Numbered from the stretch's first letter, positions 9,594-18,262 are shown. The stretch is 64,000 nucleotides of DNA from an uncultured Chloroflexus sp. (GCF_937951745.1 NZ_CALFBQ010000048.1:20659-84658), one strand, 5' to 3'. A program made the numbers and translations. Notes: generated by a model from the sequence alone, not told the origin.

Positions 9594-10895
9594 TCATTCA
9601 TCAGTCGGATCAGCGCGGTTCATCACCTTGGCCATATGCTTGCCAGCTAACGCGCCGAACCCCAGACTAGCCAATTCGGCAATCATTGCTGCCAACTGGT
9701 AGCCGCTGCCCTGTGCTGGATCGGGATGGTACAGGCTCAGTACGCCAATCACCTCATCGTGTTGCCGGATGGGTAACGACATCCGCTCGCCGAGCAACCC
9801 GTTCGGGATAAAATTGCATACATGGCTATCGCCGGCCAGACTCAACGCCCAGCGCCGTTCTCCCCAACACGAGCAGCGCGGTACCGGCCGGTGAACGAGT
9901 GGTTCACCCCAGTGACCAACCGGATGGACAAGATCGGTGGCAGGGTTGTAGATCAACAAAGAACCACGATAGCCGTGTAACAAGTTCGCGCCAGCGGTAA
10001 TGATGGCCGCATAGATCTCTTGGCGCGAGCGCGCTGCGTTAAGGGTATGCGCGAGCGTACCGAGAGCGGTGAGTGCCTGTTCACGCTGTTCTAGCAACGA
10101 TTGATTAGTTTGTAATCGGCGTTTCGCTTCTTGCAACTGGTTGATTGCCCGTTGCCGTTCACTGACATCACGGAACACGATCACGACACCCTCATTTGCA
10201 CCGTCAGCGCCGGTTATTTGGGCTACGGTATGCTCAACCAGCAAGCGATCGCCATTCCGGGTCAGGAGCGTGACCGGGGCTGGCAAGCCATTTACCGAAT
10301 CGGGATGGGGCGGCGTGCTATCAGCCGGCAAGCCGGTATTGGTGGCAACCAAGGTATAAATGCGCGCCAAGGGCCAACCGATAGCCTCCTCGGGGGTAAT
10401 GCCCAACAAGCGCGCAGCCACCGGATTGACAAAGGTGATCCGGCTTTGCGGATCGGTGACAATTACGCCATCGCCGATGCTGGTCAAGGTCGTGCGGAGA
10501 TGGCGTTCGCTAGACTGCAGGCGCCGTTCAAGCCGGTACTTATAAGCGGCGACGGCAATAGCGACCTCAAGCTCGCGTTCGTCAAACGGTTTAAGCAAGT
10601 AAGCCCATGGTTCAGCGAGGAGCGCCTCGCGCAAAGTCTGATCGTCGGCGTGCGCAGTCAAAAAGACGACCGGCACCCCCCAACGGCTGTAAATCTGGCG
10701 TGCGGCTTCAATGCCGTCCATAGCCCCGCTGAGGCGAATATCCATCAAGACCAGATCAGGCGGTTGCCGCGCCACCGTAGCCAACGCCGCTTCACCACTT
10801 GTCACCACATCGGCGACCGAATGGCCGATGCGCCGCAAGGTCTGGCTTAGGTCTTGGGCAATGATTAATTCATCTTCGACGATCAACACCCGCAT
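9594..10895 (-). CDS. Receiver-PAS-GAF signalling protein
   Basis: A 433-residue protein with an N-terminal CheY-like receiver (MRVLIVEDELI, phospho-Asp in LVLMDIRLSG, T/K in FLTAHA and LLKPFDE). A PAS domain (about 130-255), a coiled linker and a GAF domain (about 285-415) follow. There is no kinase, GGDEF, EAL or HTH output, so it signals by protein contact. The GAF part has several cysteines (PRCSCWGERRW), which might bind a metal or cofactor; that is speculation. It heads the run leading into kaiC, with a gap of 65 bases, and is the natural phospho-acceptor for the histidine kinase that ends the run. A TATACT element at 10941-10946 (minus strand) may be the -10 of the whole cluster promoter. 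Confidence 0.85.
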   Translation of the reverse strand: MRVLIVEDELIIAQDLSQTLRRIGHSVADVVTSGEAALATVARQPPDLVLMDIRLSGAMDGIEAARQIYSRWGVPVVFLTAHADDQTLREALLAEPWAYLLKPFDERELEVAIAVAAYKYRLERRLQSSERHLRTTLTSIGDGVIVTDPQSRITFVNPVAARLLGITPEEAIGWPLARIYTLVATNTGLPADSTPPHPDSVNGLPAPVTLLTRNGDRLLVEHTVAQITGADGANEGVVIVFRDVSERQRAINQLQEAKRRLQTNQSLLEQREQALTALGTLAHTLNAARSRQEIYAAIITAGANLLHGYRGSLLIYNPATDLVHPVGHWGEPLVHRPVPRCSCWGERRWALSLAGDSHVCNFIPNGLLGERMSLPIRQHDEVIGVLSLYHPDPAQGSGYQLAAMIAELASLGFGALAGKHMAKVMNRADPTDE

Positions 10896-10951
10896 GTGTT
10901 TTCTCGGAGCTTAGCAGCAAAAGTGGTTCGTTGTACTGCTAGTATACCGCG

Positions 10952-11686
10952 TTATCTGTAGTTGTGTTGCAGAAAGATCTCTGGCCAGATCCGTACAATG
11001 ATGACAAGTATCGCTAACGCGACGACTTGCGACCCGCGCACCTGACCCGGCAAGAGCCAGCCGGTGGCGGCAAATCCTTCGCCGATCAACGTACCGGCGG
11101 CGAGCAAAGCGCTGACAGTGAGAAAGAGCATGCCGTGCGGTTGCGACTGGCGGTAACGCACCCGCCAGACAACTAAGGCGATTAGCGCCGTGAGCGCAGC
11201 GTAGAGTTGGGTAGGGTGGCGCAATTCACCCCACAGATTGATCGCCCATGGCACTTCAGCCGGCAGACCGTAACCATCGCCGCTGGCCAATTGGGCGATA
11301 GCATGGGTGAGGACGGCGAGGGCGATTCCCGGCGTGAGCGCATCGAAGGTGGGCCACAACGGCCAGCGTTGTCGCCAGAGCATCACACTGCCGATTATGA
11401 TGGCCGTCGCCACGCCGGCTAGCGGAGAAAAGGCTTGCAAATCACGCGAGAGCAAGGCCCACGGATCGGCTACATAGCTCGGCCATGCCATCAGCGCATA
11501 GCCGAGGCGCGCGCCGATGACACCGGCCAGCATAGTGATAAAGATGATCATCTCGAGCCGGTCGCCGTTAAGCTGCTTGAGGCGGGCAGCGCGTCCGCTG
11601 ACTTGCAAGATGAGCCAGCCGCCTAGCAGCAGGATTAGGCCGGGTGTGTACAAGGCAAAGGGGCCAATGTTGAGCACTGGAAGCAT
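10952..11686 (-). CDS. Lgt-like polytopic membrane protein
   Basis: A 244-residue protein with about seven hydrophobic helices, related to prolipoprotein diacylglyceryl transferase (Lgt). Shared features are GARLGY (58-63) and RHPTQLY (156-162, matching the HPSQLYE motif of Lgt). However, the catalytic HGG segment is replaced by SPLAG (87-91), and the GR-GN signature by ASGDGYG (134-140). Real Lgt activity is therefore doubtful. Its neighbour on the same strand, across about 90 bases, is a membrane-anchored thioredoxin, so a role in envelope thiol or lipid chemistry is possible. I leave the gene symbol empty for this reason. Confidence 0.7.
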   Translation of the reverse strand: MLPVLNIGPFALYTPGLILLLGGWLILQVSGRAARLKQLNGDRLEMIIFITMLAGVIGARLGYALMAWPSYVADPWALLSRDLQAFSPLAGVATAIIIGSVMLWRQRWPLWPTFDALTPGIALAVLTHAIAQLASGDGYGLPAEVPWAINLWGELRHPTQLYAALTALIALVVWRVRYRQSQPHGMLFLTVSALLAAGTLIGEGFAATGWLLPGQVRGSQVVALAILVIIVRIWPEIFLQHNYR

Positions 11687-11774
11687 AAGGTTTCGGTAGC
11701 GTATACGTTACACTGAGCGGCAACAAGGTCTGTTACGTTTGGCTGCTTGATGAAGCAGTCATGCGCAGCGCGGC

Positions 11775-12311
11775 CTATTCACCGAGCAACGGTTCGATCA
11801 CGCTGCGCAGGCTAGCTTCGCTGAGCGGCCCGCCAAAGAAGACCTCCCGGATGACACCGGTTCGATCAACAATGAACGTGGTCGGCAGCATCCGGATGCC
11901 ATACCGCTGGCCGGTCTCGCCGTTACGGTCAAACACGATCGGAAAACTCAGTCCGAACTCGCGTTGCATGGCCGCTACTGCGCCTTCATCGTCTTGCACC
12001 GTGCTATTGACGGCCAGAATTGTCAAGCCACGCTCGCCTTCGGCTTGATAGATCTTTTCCAAGGTGGGCATTTCGGCCCGGCAAGGGCCGCACCAACTGG
12101 CCCAGAAATTAACGATCACCACCTGACCGCGCAACGCCGACAGCGCCAGCGTCTCGCCATTGGCCAGCGGCAAGGCAATGGCCGGTGCGATAAAGCCCGG
12201 TCGTGGGCTCACCGTTACCGACGGCAGATCCGGCGGCCGGCTGATGACAATCCAGCCTACGCCAGCGATCATGAGAATAAGCGTTAACCAATCACGCTGG
12301 GTCTTGTTCAT
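11775..12311 (-). CDS. TlpA/ResA-type membrane-anchored thioredoxin
   Basis: Disulfide-handling protein of about 178 residues. One N-terminal membrane anchor (LTLILMIAGVGWIVISR) is followed by an extracytoplasmic AhpC/TSA-Redoxin fold. The motif NFWASWCGPCRAEMPTL carries the CxxC redox pair, and the cis-Pro loop is in RMLPTTFIVDR. ResA/TlpA homologues reduce apocytochrome c thiols or other exported proteins, which fits a phototroph rich in c-type cytochromes. Two ATGs compete (12320 and 12311). GAGG lies two bases before the first and eleven before the second, so I take 12311 with reservation. The Lgt-like gene follows on the same strand. Confidence 0.85.
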   Translation of the reverse strand: MNKTQRDWLTLILMIAGVGWIVISRPPDLPSVTVSPRPGFIAPAIALPLANGETLALSALRGQVVIVNFWASWCGPCRAEMPTLEKIYQAEGERGLTILAVNSTVQDDEGAVAAMQREFGLSFPIVFDRNGETGQRYGIRMLPTTFIVDRTGVIREVFFGGPLSEASLRSVIEPLLGE

Positions 12312-12689
12312 AACGTACATCGCCTCAAGCGACGGCCCACCGGGGCGTCGCAGTAATCGGGTGACGATAACAGATCGTTGCGGCGGTACTGTCTGCGACA
12401 GATACGCTAATTTATGGTATCATATAACGAGTCTGTGACCAACACAGCGTGTAACTCTCACCGATATGATAAAGTCACGCGCACATGTAGGCGCATTGCC
12501 GCCGCCAACTGCGCTACAGCGCCGCCAACAAAGCGCACTGTAAGCACAGCTTCCCGCTCTCGTTATTGTGGTTGAGTCTGCCAGTCCGACACGCCATTGC
12601 TCGGCAAGGCGCACTGTTCGTTGGGCGCGCCGGTGCGTCATGGCAGCAACGGGCGCCATTAGAGTCGCAGAGCCTTCTGGAACAGGAAT
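12312..12689. other. Intergenic, divergent promoter region before rpoA
   Basis: About 375 bases between the divergent thioredoxin gene and rpoA. AT-rich DNA near 12410-12430 (TATGGTATCATATAAC) is the likeliest promoter site. The roughly 250 bases between it and the rpoA ATG would be a long leader. I see no RNA gene or clear riboswitch fold. Confidence 0.4.
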
Positions 12690-13703
12690 ATGGAAACGCT
12701 TGAACTGTCGCTGATCACGCCACGGGTTACCCTCATTGCAGCGGCTGAAAATTATGGCCGCTTCGCCATCGCGCCGCTGCAACGCGGCCATGCCTCATCG
12801 CTCGGGAATGCGTTGCGCCGCGTGTTGATCTCGTCAATCCCCGGCGCCGCTATTACCCGGATTAAAGTGGCGGGTGTGATTCATGAATTTACTGCTATTC
12901 CCGGCGTCGTAGAAGACGGCACCCAGTTGGTGCTCAATGTGAAAGGTATTCGGCTGCGTTCGTATAGCGATCGGGCAGTGGCGTTGCAGTTGGTTAAGCA
13001 TGGCCCCGGCCCCGTGTTTGCAGGTGATATTGATACTCCTAGCACCGTCGAGATCGTGAATCCGCAACACTACCTTTGCACGATTGACGATGAGAACACA
13101 ACGCTCGAAATGCAGTTGACGGTTGAGCGTGGCCGGGGGGTGCAGTTAGCCGATACAGTGAGTGGCATGCCGATTGGCGAGATTGCAGTTGATGCTCTTT
13201 TTAGTCCGATTCCGCGGGTCAACTTTTTGGTGGAAGAGATGGGTGATGATCCACTCACCGGCTACGATCGGCTCATTCTTGAGATTTGGACTGATGGCAC
13301 CATCAAGCCGGGTGATGCGTTGAGCCACGCTGCCCAAATCTTAACTCAGTATTTTGGCCGGATTGTGAGCTTGAACCAGCCGGAAGAGCCTGAACAGCAG
13401 CCCAACCTGCCGCCGCCGATCCCGGAAGAGATTGCCAATCGCACGATTGATGAGCTTGGTTTAAGTACTCGAACCTACAACAGTTTGCGCCGTGCGGAGA
13501 TCCACACCATCGGGCAGTTGTTGCGCCTTGATGATCGTGGCCTTATGGGGATTCGTAATTTGGGTGCGAAGGGGATTGAAGAGATCCACCATCGTCTTGA
13601 GGCGCTCGGCTATCGTTCGGGTGAAGCTGCATCCGGCCGATTGCCCGACTCATCCGCCGACCATACTACTCCGCCAACCGGTGCAATCCACGCAGAGGAG
13701 TGA
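12690..13703 (+). CDS. rpoA: RNA polymerase alpha subunit
   Basis: Alpha subunit that nucleates RNA polymerase assembly and contacts activators and UP elements. The N-terminal domain (about 1-230) has the dimerisation and beta/beta' contact motifs (FAIAPLQRGHASSLGNALRRVL, HEFTAIPGVVED). A proline-rich linker (EEPEQQPNLPPPIPEE) leads to a C-terminal helix-hairpin-helix domain (about 250-312, TRTYNSLRRAEIHTIGQLL, NLGAKGIEEI) that retains the DNA-binding arginine. The 337-residue length is normal. A Gly/Asp/His-containing tail follows. No ribosomal protein genes surround it: rpoA usually sits with rpsK, rpsD and rplQ, whereas here rho follows with overlapping ends. It may be a second copy or a relocated only copy. 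Confidence 0.93.
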   Translation: METLELSLITPRVTLIAAAENYGRFAIAPLQRGHASSLGNALRRVLISSIPGAAITRIKVAGVIHEFTAIPGVVEDGTQLVLNVKGIRLRSYSDRAVALQLVKHGPGPVFAGDIDTPSTVEIVNPQHYLCTIDDENTTLEMQLTVERGRGVQLADTVSGMPIGEIAVDALFSPIPRVNFLVEEMGDDPLTGYDRLILEIWTDGTIKPGDALSHAAQILTQYFGRIVSLNQPEEPEQQPNLPPPIPEEIANRTIDELGLSTRTYNSLRRAEIHTIGQLLRLDDRGLMGIRNLGAKGIEEIHHRLEALGYRSGEAASGRLPDSSADHTTPPTGAIHAEE

Positions 13704-13714
13704 TAAGACACGCA

Positions 13715-14977
13715 ATGGATGACAAGCGTATGACGACAGGTACTCCCGAATCAGCCGATAAGACGCGCCGGCGCCGGCGCCGGGTGAATGGTGATGCGGG
13801 GTCATCAGCCGGGAGCGAAGGTGTGCTTGCTGCGCCGGCAACAACTGCTGTGGTCGAAGAACCGGTGACAATGCAGGGTTCCGGCTTACTGGAAATCGTT
13901 CCCGAAGGCCACGGCTTCTTACGTAATCCGCGGCTGAGCCCCAGCAACGATGATGTGTACGTGGCGCAATCCCAGATCCGCCGCTTTAATCTGCGCACTG
14001 GCGATATGATCGAGGGTCGTGTGCGCCCGCCCAAAGAGGTTGAACGTTACCCCTCGTTGCTCTATGTCGAGCGGATCAATGGCCTGCCAGCCGAAATGGC
14101 CCAGAAGCGACCGTTATTCGAGCAGTTGACGCCGATCCATCCCAATGTGCAGATTGTGCTCTCGACTGAGCCGAATATTCTCCCGACGCGCATTGTTGAT
14201 GTGATTGCGCCGATTGGTCGTGGCCAGCGCGGTTTGATCGTTGCTCCGCCCAAAGCTGGGAAAACGATGTTGCTCAAGGCGATCGCCAATGGTGTGACGA
14301 CCAATGCGCCTGATATTCAGCTCATTGTGCTCTTAATCGGCGAACGGCCCGAAGAAGTAACCGATATGCGCCGTTCGGTGCAGGGTGAGGTGGTGGCCGC
14401 CACGTTCGATGAGCCGGTCGAGCAGCATATCAAGGTGGCCGAATTGGTGCTCGAAAAGGCCAAGCGGCAGGTGGAGCACGGGCGCCACGTGGTGATTTTG
14501 ATGGATTCGCTCACCCGTCTGACCCGCGCCTATAACATTGCGATGCCGCCAAGCGGGCGCACGCTCTCCGGCGGTGTTGATCCGGCGGCGCTCTACCCGC
14601 CCAAGCGGTTTTTCGGTTCAGCGCGTAATATCGAAGATGGCGGCTCGCTCACCATTATCGCTACCTGCCTCGTTGATACTGGTTCGCGTATGGACGATGT
14701 GATCTACGAGGAGTTCAAGGGTACCGGTAACATGGAGCTGCATCTCGATCGTAAGCTGGCTGAGAAGCGCATCTTCCCCGCAGTTGATATCCAGCGTTCG
14801 GGCACCCGCCGCGAGGATCTGTTGCTCGATCCGGTGACGCTGCGTCAGAGCTGGATGCTGCGGCGAATGGTCAGCATGGTTGGCGAGAATGAAGGCGCTG
14901 AGTTGATGCTGACCCGAATGGCCAAGACGAAGAATAATGCTGAGTTCCTTGCGTCGCTGGGCAAAGTTGGCTCATAA
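13715..14977 (+). CDS. rho: Transcription termination factor Rho
   Basis: Hexameric RNA-dependent ATPase that ends transcription and limits antisense RNA. After a short basic, low-complexity N-terminus ([14 protein letters not shown]), the cold-shock-like RNA-binding domain starts with [17 protein letters not shown]. The RecA-like motor has Walker A APPKAGKT, Walker [17 protein letters not shown], a Q-loop segment near [11 protein letters not shown], and the R-loop/catalytic region [15 protein letters not shown]. The 420-residue length matches E. coli Rho. The start is uncertain: a GTG at 13700 would overlap the rpoA stop by four bases, the ATG at 13715 is taken here, and a third ATG lies at 13730. 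Coupling to rpoA puts a polymerase subunit and the terminator in one transcript. Confidence 0.93.
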   Translation: MDDKRMTTGTPESADKTRRRRRRVNGDAGSSAGSEGVLAAPATTAVVEEPVTMQGSGLLEIVPEGHGFLRNPRLSPSNDDVYVAQSQIRRFNLRTGDMIEGRVRPPKEVERYPSLLYVERINGLPAEMAQKRPLFEQLTPIHPNVQIVLSTEPNILPTRIVDVIAPIGRGQRGLIVAPPKAGKTMLLKAIANGVTTNAPDIQLIVLLIGERPEEVTDMRRSVQGEVVAATFDEPVEQHIKVAELVLEKAKRQVEHGRHVVILMDSLTRLTRAYNIAMPPSGRTLSGGVDPAALYPPKRFFGSARNIEDGGSLTIIATCLVDTGSRMDDVIYEEFKGTGNMELHLDRKLAEKRIFPAVDIQRSGTRREDLLLDPVTLRQSWMLRRMVSMVGENEGAELMLTRMAKTKNNAEFLASLGKVGS

Positions 14978-14997
14978 TCACCTCGCTGTAGGTGCGC

Positions 14998-15621
14998 ATG
15001 TCTAGTGATATCGAGCTGAGTGGGATAGTGATCGCCGGCGGGCGTAGTCGCCGCTTTGGCGTTGATAAGCGGCGGTTGCGGCTGTGGGGCGAAGGCGGCC
15101 CGCATCTGCTTGGCCACGCCGTTGCGCTGTTGCAGCCTCTGTGCGTTGAGACCATCGTCGTACTCAATGATGCTGAAGCGTGGTCTGACTTGCCAGCGCG
15201 GATTGTGCCCGATGAGCAGCCGGGCAGCGGCGCGCTTGGCGGTCTGATCAGCGGTTTGCAAGCTATGCGCGCACCGGCGGCCTTGGTGATTGCCGCCGAT
15301 ATGCCGCTGATTGTTCCAGAAGTGCTAGCGGCGCTAGCGCAGTGGCCGTTTACCGGCGATGCGCTGGCGCCTACTCCCCCCGGCCAGCCTGATCACCCAC
15401 AGCCACTGTTCGCTGTCTACCGGCAAAGCGCGCTCCCGCAGTTGCGCCGGGCCTTTGCTGCTGGCGAACGCCGCTTGCAAGCTGCATTGATGGCGTTGCG
15501 TTGGGTTGATCCCGGCCCTGCCCTCTGGCGTCGTTATGATCCTGCTGCGCGCTCGTTGCTTAATCTAAACACGCCGGACGATTTGGTTGCCGTGCAAGGG
15601 TGGTTGCGCCAAGTTGAATAA
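14998..15621 (+). CDS. mobA: Molybdenum cofactor guanylyltransferase
   Basis: Adds GMP to molybdopterin to give the bis-MGD cofactor of DMSO-reductase-family enzymes. The N-terminal nucleotide-binding signature IVIAGGRSRRFGVDKRRL matches the GGxSxRxGxDK motif of MobA. ADMPLI carries the metal-binding Asp, and NLNTPDDL near the C-terminus is typical of the family. At 207 residues it has the normal size. The ATG at 14998 lies 20 bases after rho and the gene is probably cotranscribed. A GTG two codons earlier is the alternative. The molybdoenzyme at 50.9-53.2 kb and FdhD at 53.2 kb are obvious clients in this window. Confidence 0.88.
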   Translation: MSSDIELSGIVIAGGRSRRFGVDKRRLRLWGEGGPHLLGHAVALLQPLCVETIVVLNDAEAWSDLPARIVPDEQPGSGALGGLISGLQAMRAPAALVIAADMPLIVPEVLAALAQWPFTGDALAPTPPGQPDHPQPLFAVYRQSALPQLRRAFAAGERRLQAALMALRWVDPGPALWRRYDPAARSLLNLNTPDDLVAVQGWLRQVE

Positions 15622-15783
15622 TGGTCGGTCGTCGAGCGGTAGTGCTTGGCGTTGTTCTGTTTGCTAACAATTTGACAGAAATGTTATCTTACAACGTGGT
15701 GACTCACAGGTATCGTTTATATAGTTGATCTATGATTGTTGGCACCACGTGGATACTAGCGCATTCGACGACCGAGTTTGACA

Positions 15784-17100
15784 ATGCAGCAGCCTTCTTC
15801 TCCCAATGGTGTGGTTGGGTCGTCCGCCGACCAAGTTTCGTCGGCGTTAGAGGTGTTGTGGCAAAAATTGCTGGTAGCCTATGACGGGGCCTGCGCTATC
15901 AGTGGTTGCCAAGTAGCCGATGTGTTGCGCCCGGTCTTGATCGATCCGCAAGGGCCAGCGGAGCCACATAATGCACTGTTACTGCGCGCTGATTTGCAAA
16001 TCCTCTTTCATTCTGGCTTATTAACTATTGATGCGATGACGCTGGAGGTGCTGGTAGCGCCGGAGTTGCGGGATAGCGAGTACGGCGCGCTGGCCGGCAG
16101 GCGGCTGCGCCAGCCTAACCGGTTGGCGTTGCGGCCTAACCGGCGCTTGTTAGCGACGCATCACCGCTTGTTCCAGCTCGAACAGCCAGCGACTGATGCG
16201 CTGGCCGTCCAGCGACCGTTGCTGCGCCAATTGTTAGCTGTGCAGAGCTGGGTGAACAGTCTGACATTTAGTCCTGATCAGGACATACTCGCGACAGGGT
16301 CATGGGATGGCATGCTCCGGCTCTGGCGGTTGCCTGATGGCCAATTGCAGCGCGTCATTAGCGGGAATATTGGCGAAGTCAATGCCGTCGTGTTTAGTCC
16401 TGACGGTCAGCGGATTGCGGCGGCGGGTCGCCAGCACGGCGCGCGGATCTGGCGCGTTACTGATGGCGAACTTCTCATGCATTTGGGTGATGGCCAGCGT
16501 CACGGTGCGGTTTTTAGCATTGCGTTCCAACCGCACGGTGATTTGATCGTGACCGGCGGCTGGGATCCGGTGGTCTATTTGTGGCACGCGACTGATGGTA
16601 CCTTGAGCGGTATATTGCCCGGTCATGAGGGGGTGATCAATAGCGTGGCCTTTAGCCCTGATGGCAATCTGCTGCTATCCGCCGGCCATGATCGGGTCTT
16701 ACGACTTTGGCAGATGCATGATCGTTCATTGGTGCGGGTGATGCACGGGCATAGCGATGCGATCTTTAGTGTCACCTTCAGCCCGAATGGACAATTGGCG
16801 GCGAGTGCCGGCGGCGATGGCCTGATCTTTATTTGGCGGGTCGATGATGGCCAGCCGTTGCAAATGTTGGCAACCCCTTCCGGCGCATGCTTCAGCTTAG
16901 CGTTTAGCCCCGATAATCAGTATCTCGCGAGCGCGCATTATGGCCGGACCGTGCGCATCTGGCGGGTGCGCGATGGCGCGTTGCGCTGGGAGTTGAGCGG
17001 GCATAACGAAAGTGTCACCTCGGTGGCGTTTGCGCCGGGTGGTGATTTGTTGGCCAGCGGCAGTTTCGATTCGACAGTGCGAGTCTGGTCGTATCAATAG
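15784..17100 (+). CDS. Degenerate HNH-like domain fused to WD40 propeller
   Basis: A 438-residue cytoplasmic protein. Residues ~25-95 resemble the HNH_2 nuclease fold: YDGACAISGC (33-42) supplies the zinc-knuckle-like turn and NALLLRADLQILF (63-75) matches the conserved NGLLLRxDLHxLFD helix. The catalytic positions are lost: the usual AHI-P is RPVLIDP (49-55), the second His is Gln (L-Q-I-L-F) and the final Asp is His. Nuclease activity is therefore unlikely. From ~150 to the end there are seven WD40 repeats with FSPDG-type turns and -LWR/-IWR strand ends, which is one closed seven-bladed propeller. No partner genes are on the same strand within 300 bases. The likely role is a scaffold or sensor in which the HNH fold is a binding module; this is inference. 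Confidence 0.8.
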   Translation: MQQPSSPNGVVGSSADQVSSALEVLWQKLLVAYDGACAISGCQVADVLRPVLIDPQGPAEPHNALLLRADLQILFHSGLLTIDAMTLEVLVAPELRDSEYGALAGRRLRQPNRLALRPNRRLLATHHRLFQLEQPATDALAVQRPLLRQLLAVQSWVNSLTFSPDQDILATGSWDGMLRLWRLPDGQLQRVISGNIGEVNAVVFSPDGQRIAAAGRQHGARIWRVTDGELLMHLGDGQRHGAVFSIAFQPHGDLIVTGGWDPVVYLWHATDGTLSGILPGHEGVINSVAFSPDGNLLLSAGHDRVLRLWQMHDRSLVRVMHGHSDAIFSVTFSPNGQLAASAGGDGLIFIWRVDDGQPLQMLATPSGACFSLAFSPDNQYLASAHYGRTVRIWRVRDGALRWELSGHNESVTSVAFAPGGDLLASGSFDSTVRVWSYQ

Positions 17101-17375
17101 CTTGTTCGAGCAGCAGATGGCGGCGCACAGGCATCTCTTCCGCCAAAGGGGAGATTGCTTCCGCTGCGCGCCTTCGCAATGACACGTGGTTTGCGTATGT
17201 CGTTGCGTGCCGAGCGGAGCGCGGCAGAGCAATCTCCTCCGGACTGCATCTGCTCGGGTATGCGTTCCGCCAAAGGGGGAGATTGCTGCGGTCGGGTGGC
17301 GCTAGCTACGCTGGTAGCCGCCACTCCCTCGCCATGACACGCGGGGTGGGGCGCGCCTTCGCAATGACACGAGGG
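17101..17375. repeat. Dispersed palindromic repeat (MITE-like), two units
   Basis: Non-coding stretch built from repeated half-units. Right halves read CCGCCAAAGGGGAGATTGC and end in CGCAATGACAC or CGCCATGACAC (near 17141-17192 and 17264-17342). A left half in inverse sense carries GCAGAGCAATCTCCTCCGG (17223-17241). A third related end (CGCAATGACACGAGG) lies at 17359-17373. The same pattern recurs at 34.1 kb. This TTGCGAGC...AATCTCC...GGAGATTG...CGCAATGAC layout is a known style of intergenic repeat in many bacterial genomes. I see no transposase or coding function. Confidence 0.7.
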
Positions 17376-17388
17376 TAAGGTGTTGACC

Positions 17389-18213
17389 ATGGTTCACCCT
17401 CACAACGCCGTGCGCGCGTTTTATCGCCAGACCGACTGGATGTTCCGCGTGCTCGGCATCATCCGCGGTTCGCAGGCGATGCATGCCGGTTTGTGGCAGC
17501 AGGTTCGGAGCCATCGCGCTGCCCTGCGTTCAATTGACGAAACGTTATTAGCAGCGGCCCAGCTTGCTCCCGGTGAATGTTTGCTGGATGCTGGTTGCGG
17601 CGCCGGCGCGAGCGCCAATGCGATTGCCGCTCGTCATGATGGGCTGGTGATCGGCCTCACGATTGTACCCGAACAGGCCAAGCGGGCGCGGCGCGACGGG
17701 ACGGCCACGTTTGTGTGCGCCGATTACGCCGCAGCGCCGTTGCGCAACGCAAGCTGTGATGTGGTCTGGATGCTGGAAAGTATCTGCCATGCACCGGATA
17801 AGCCGGCGTTGCTGGCTGAAATCACGCGAGTGTTGCGTCCGGGAGGCAGGGTTGTCATCGCCGATCGTTTCGCAGCGCGATCCGATCTCTCCCCGGCTGA
17901 GCGCAATCAATTGCGGGCATGGCTGCGCCCGTGGGCAATGCCCGATTTGGTAACCGCTGACGAGTTGATCAAGCTTGCCGAAGTAGTCGGTTTGCGCTTG
18001 CTCCGGCGCGATGACCTTACCCTCAGCGCCGGGCCGTCGCTGCGCTTCCTCGGCCATTTCGCCCAACTGACCCTGCCGGCGGCACTGGTGTTACGCGCGC
18101 TGCATTTGCAATCCGAGATCCAGATTGACGCAATGCGTGGCTGTATTGCTCAAACCCGCACCCTCAACGCCGGTCTCTGGCGCTATTATCTGTTAGTGTT
18201 TCGTTACCAGTAA
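17389..18213 (+). CDS. SAM-dependent methyltransferase
   Basis: A 274-residue class I methyltransferase. SAM-binding motif I is LLDAGCGAGASANAIA (about 64-79), followed by an acidic loop, FVCADYAAAPLRNASCDVVW (motif II/III) and LRPGGRVVIADRF (post-III). This is the order of the UbiE/gamma-tocopherol/sterol methyltransferase group (Methyltransf_11). The C-terminal third is helical and hydrophobic and may hold a lipid or isoprenoid substrate; bacteriochlorophyll, quinone or carotenoid substrates are all possible. The ATG at 17389 follows GAGGG/AAGG. The gene is single, between a repeat and a terminator hairpin, so its pathway cannot be inferred from neighbours. Confidence 0.8.
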   Translation: MVHPHNAVRAFYRQTDWMFRVLGIIRGSQAMHAGLWQQVRSHRAALRSIDETLLAAAQLAPGECLLDAGCGAGASANAIAARHDGLVIGLTIVPEQAKRARRDGTATFVCADYAAAPLRNASCDVVWMLESICHAPDKPALLAEITRVLRPGGRVVIADRFAARSDLSPAERNQLRAWLRPWAMPDLVTADELIKLAEVVGLRLLRRDDLTLSAGPSLRFLGHFAQLTLPAALVLRALHLQSEIQIDAMRGCIAQTRTLNAGLWRYYLLVFRYQ

Positions 18214-18239
18214 CGATGCGTTGGCGGCAACAATATGGC

Positions 18240-18262
18240 GTGCGGCAGTCACCCTGCCGCAC
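18240..18262. terminator. Hairpin terminator after methyltransferase gene
   Basis: GTGCGGCAG and CTGCCGCAC form a 9-bp stem with a 5-base loop, 27 bases after the stop codon. No strong T-run follows. The same stem recurs behind topA at 27.9 kb. Confidence 0.55.

Noticed and set aside
8833..9702. Plus-strand open frame of 289 codons across the start of kaiC
   Set aside because: Antisense to strongly conserved Walker motifs of kaiC; no ribosome-binding site and no family resemblance. High GC codon bias opens the opposite strand.
10131..10850. Plus-strand open frame of 239 codons opposite the receiver-PAS-GAF gene
   Set aside because: Shadow of a gene with clear receiver and PAS motifs; product is low-complexity and unrecognisable.
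16257..17100. Tandem DNA repeat array
   Set aside because: The periodicity is that of WD40 protein blades with diverged codons, not a DNA repeat or CRISPR.
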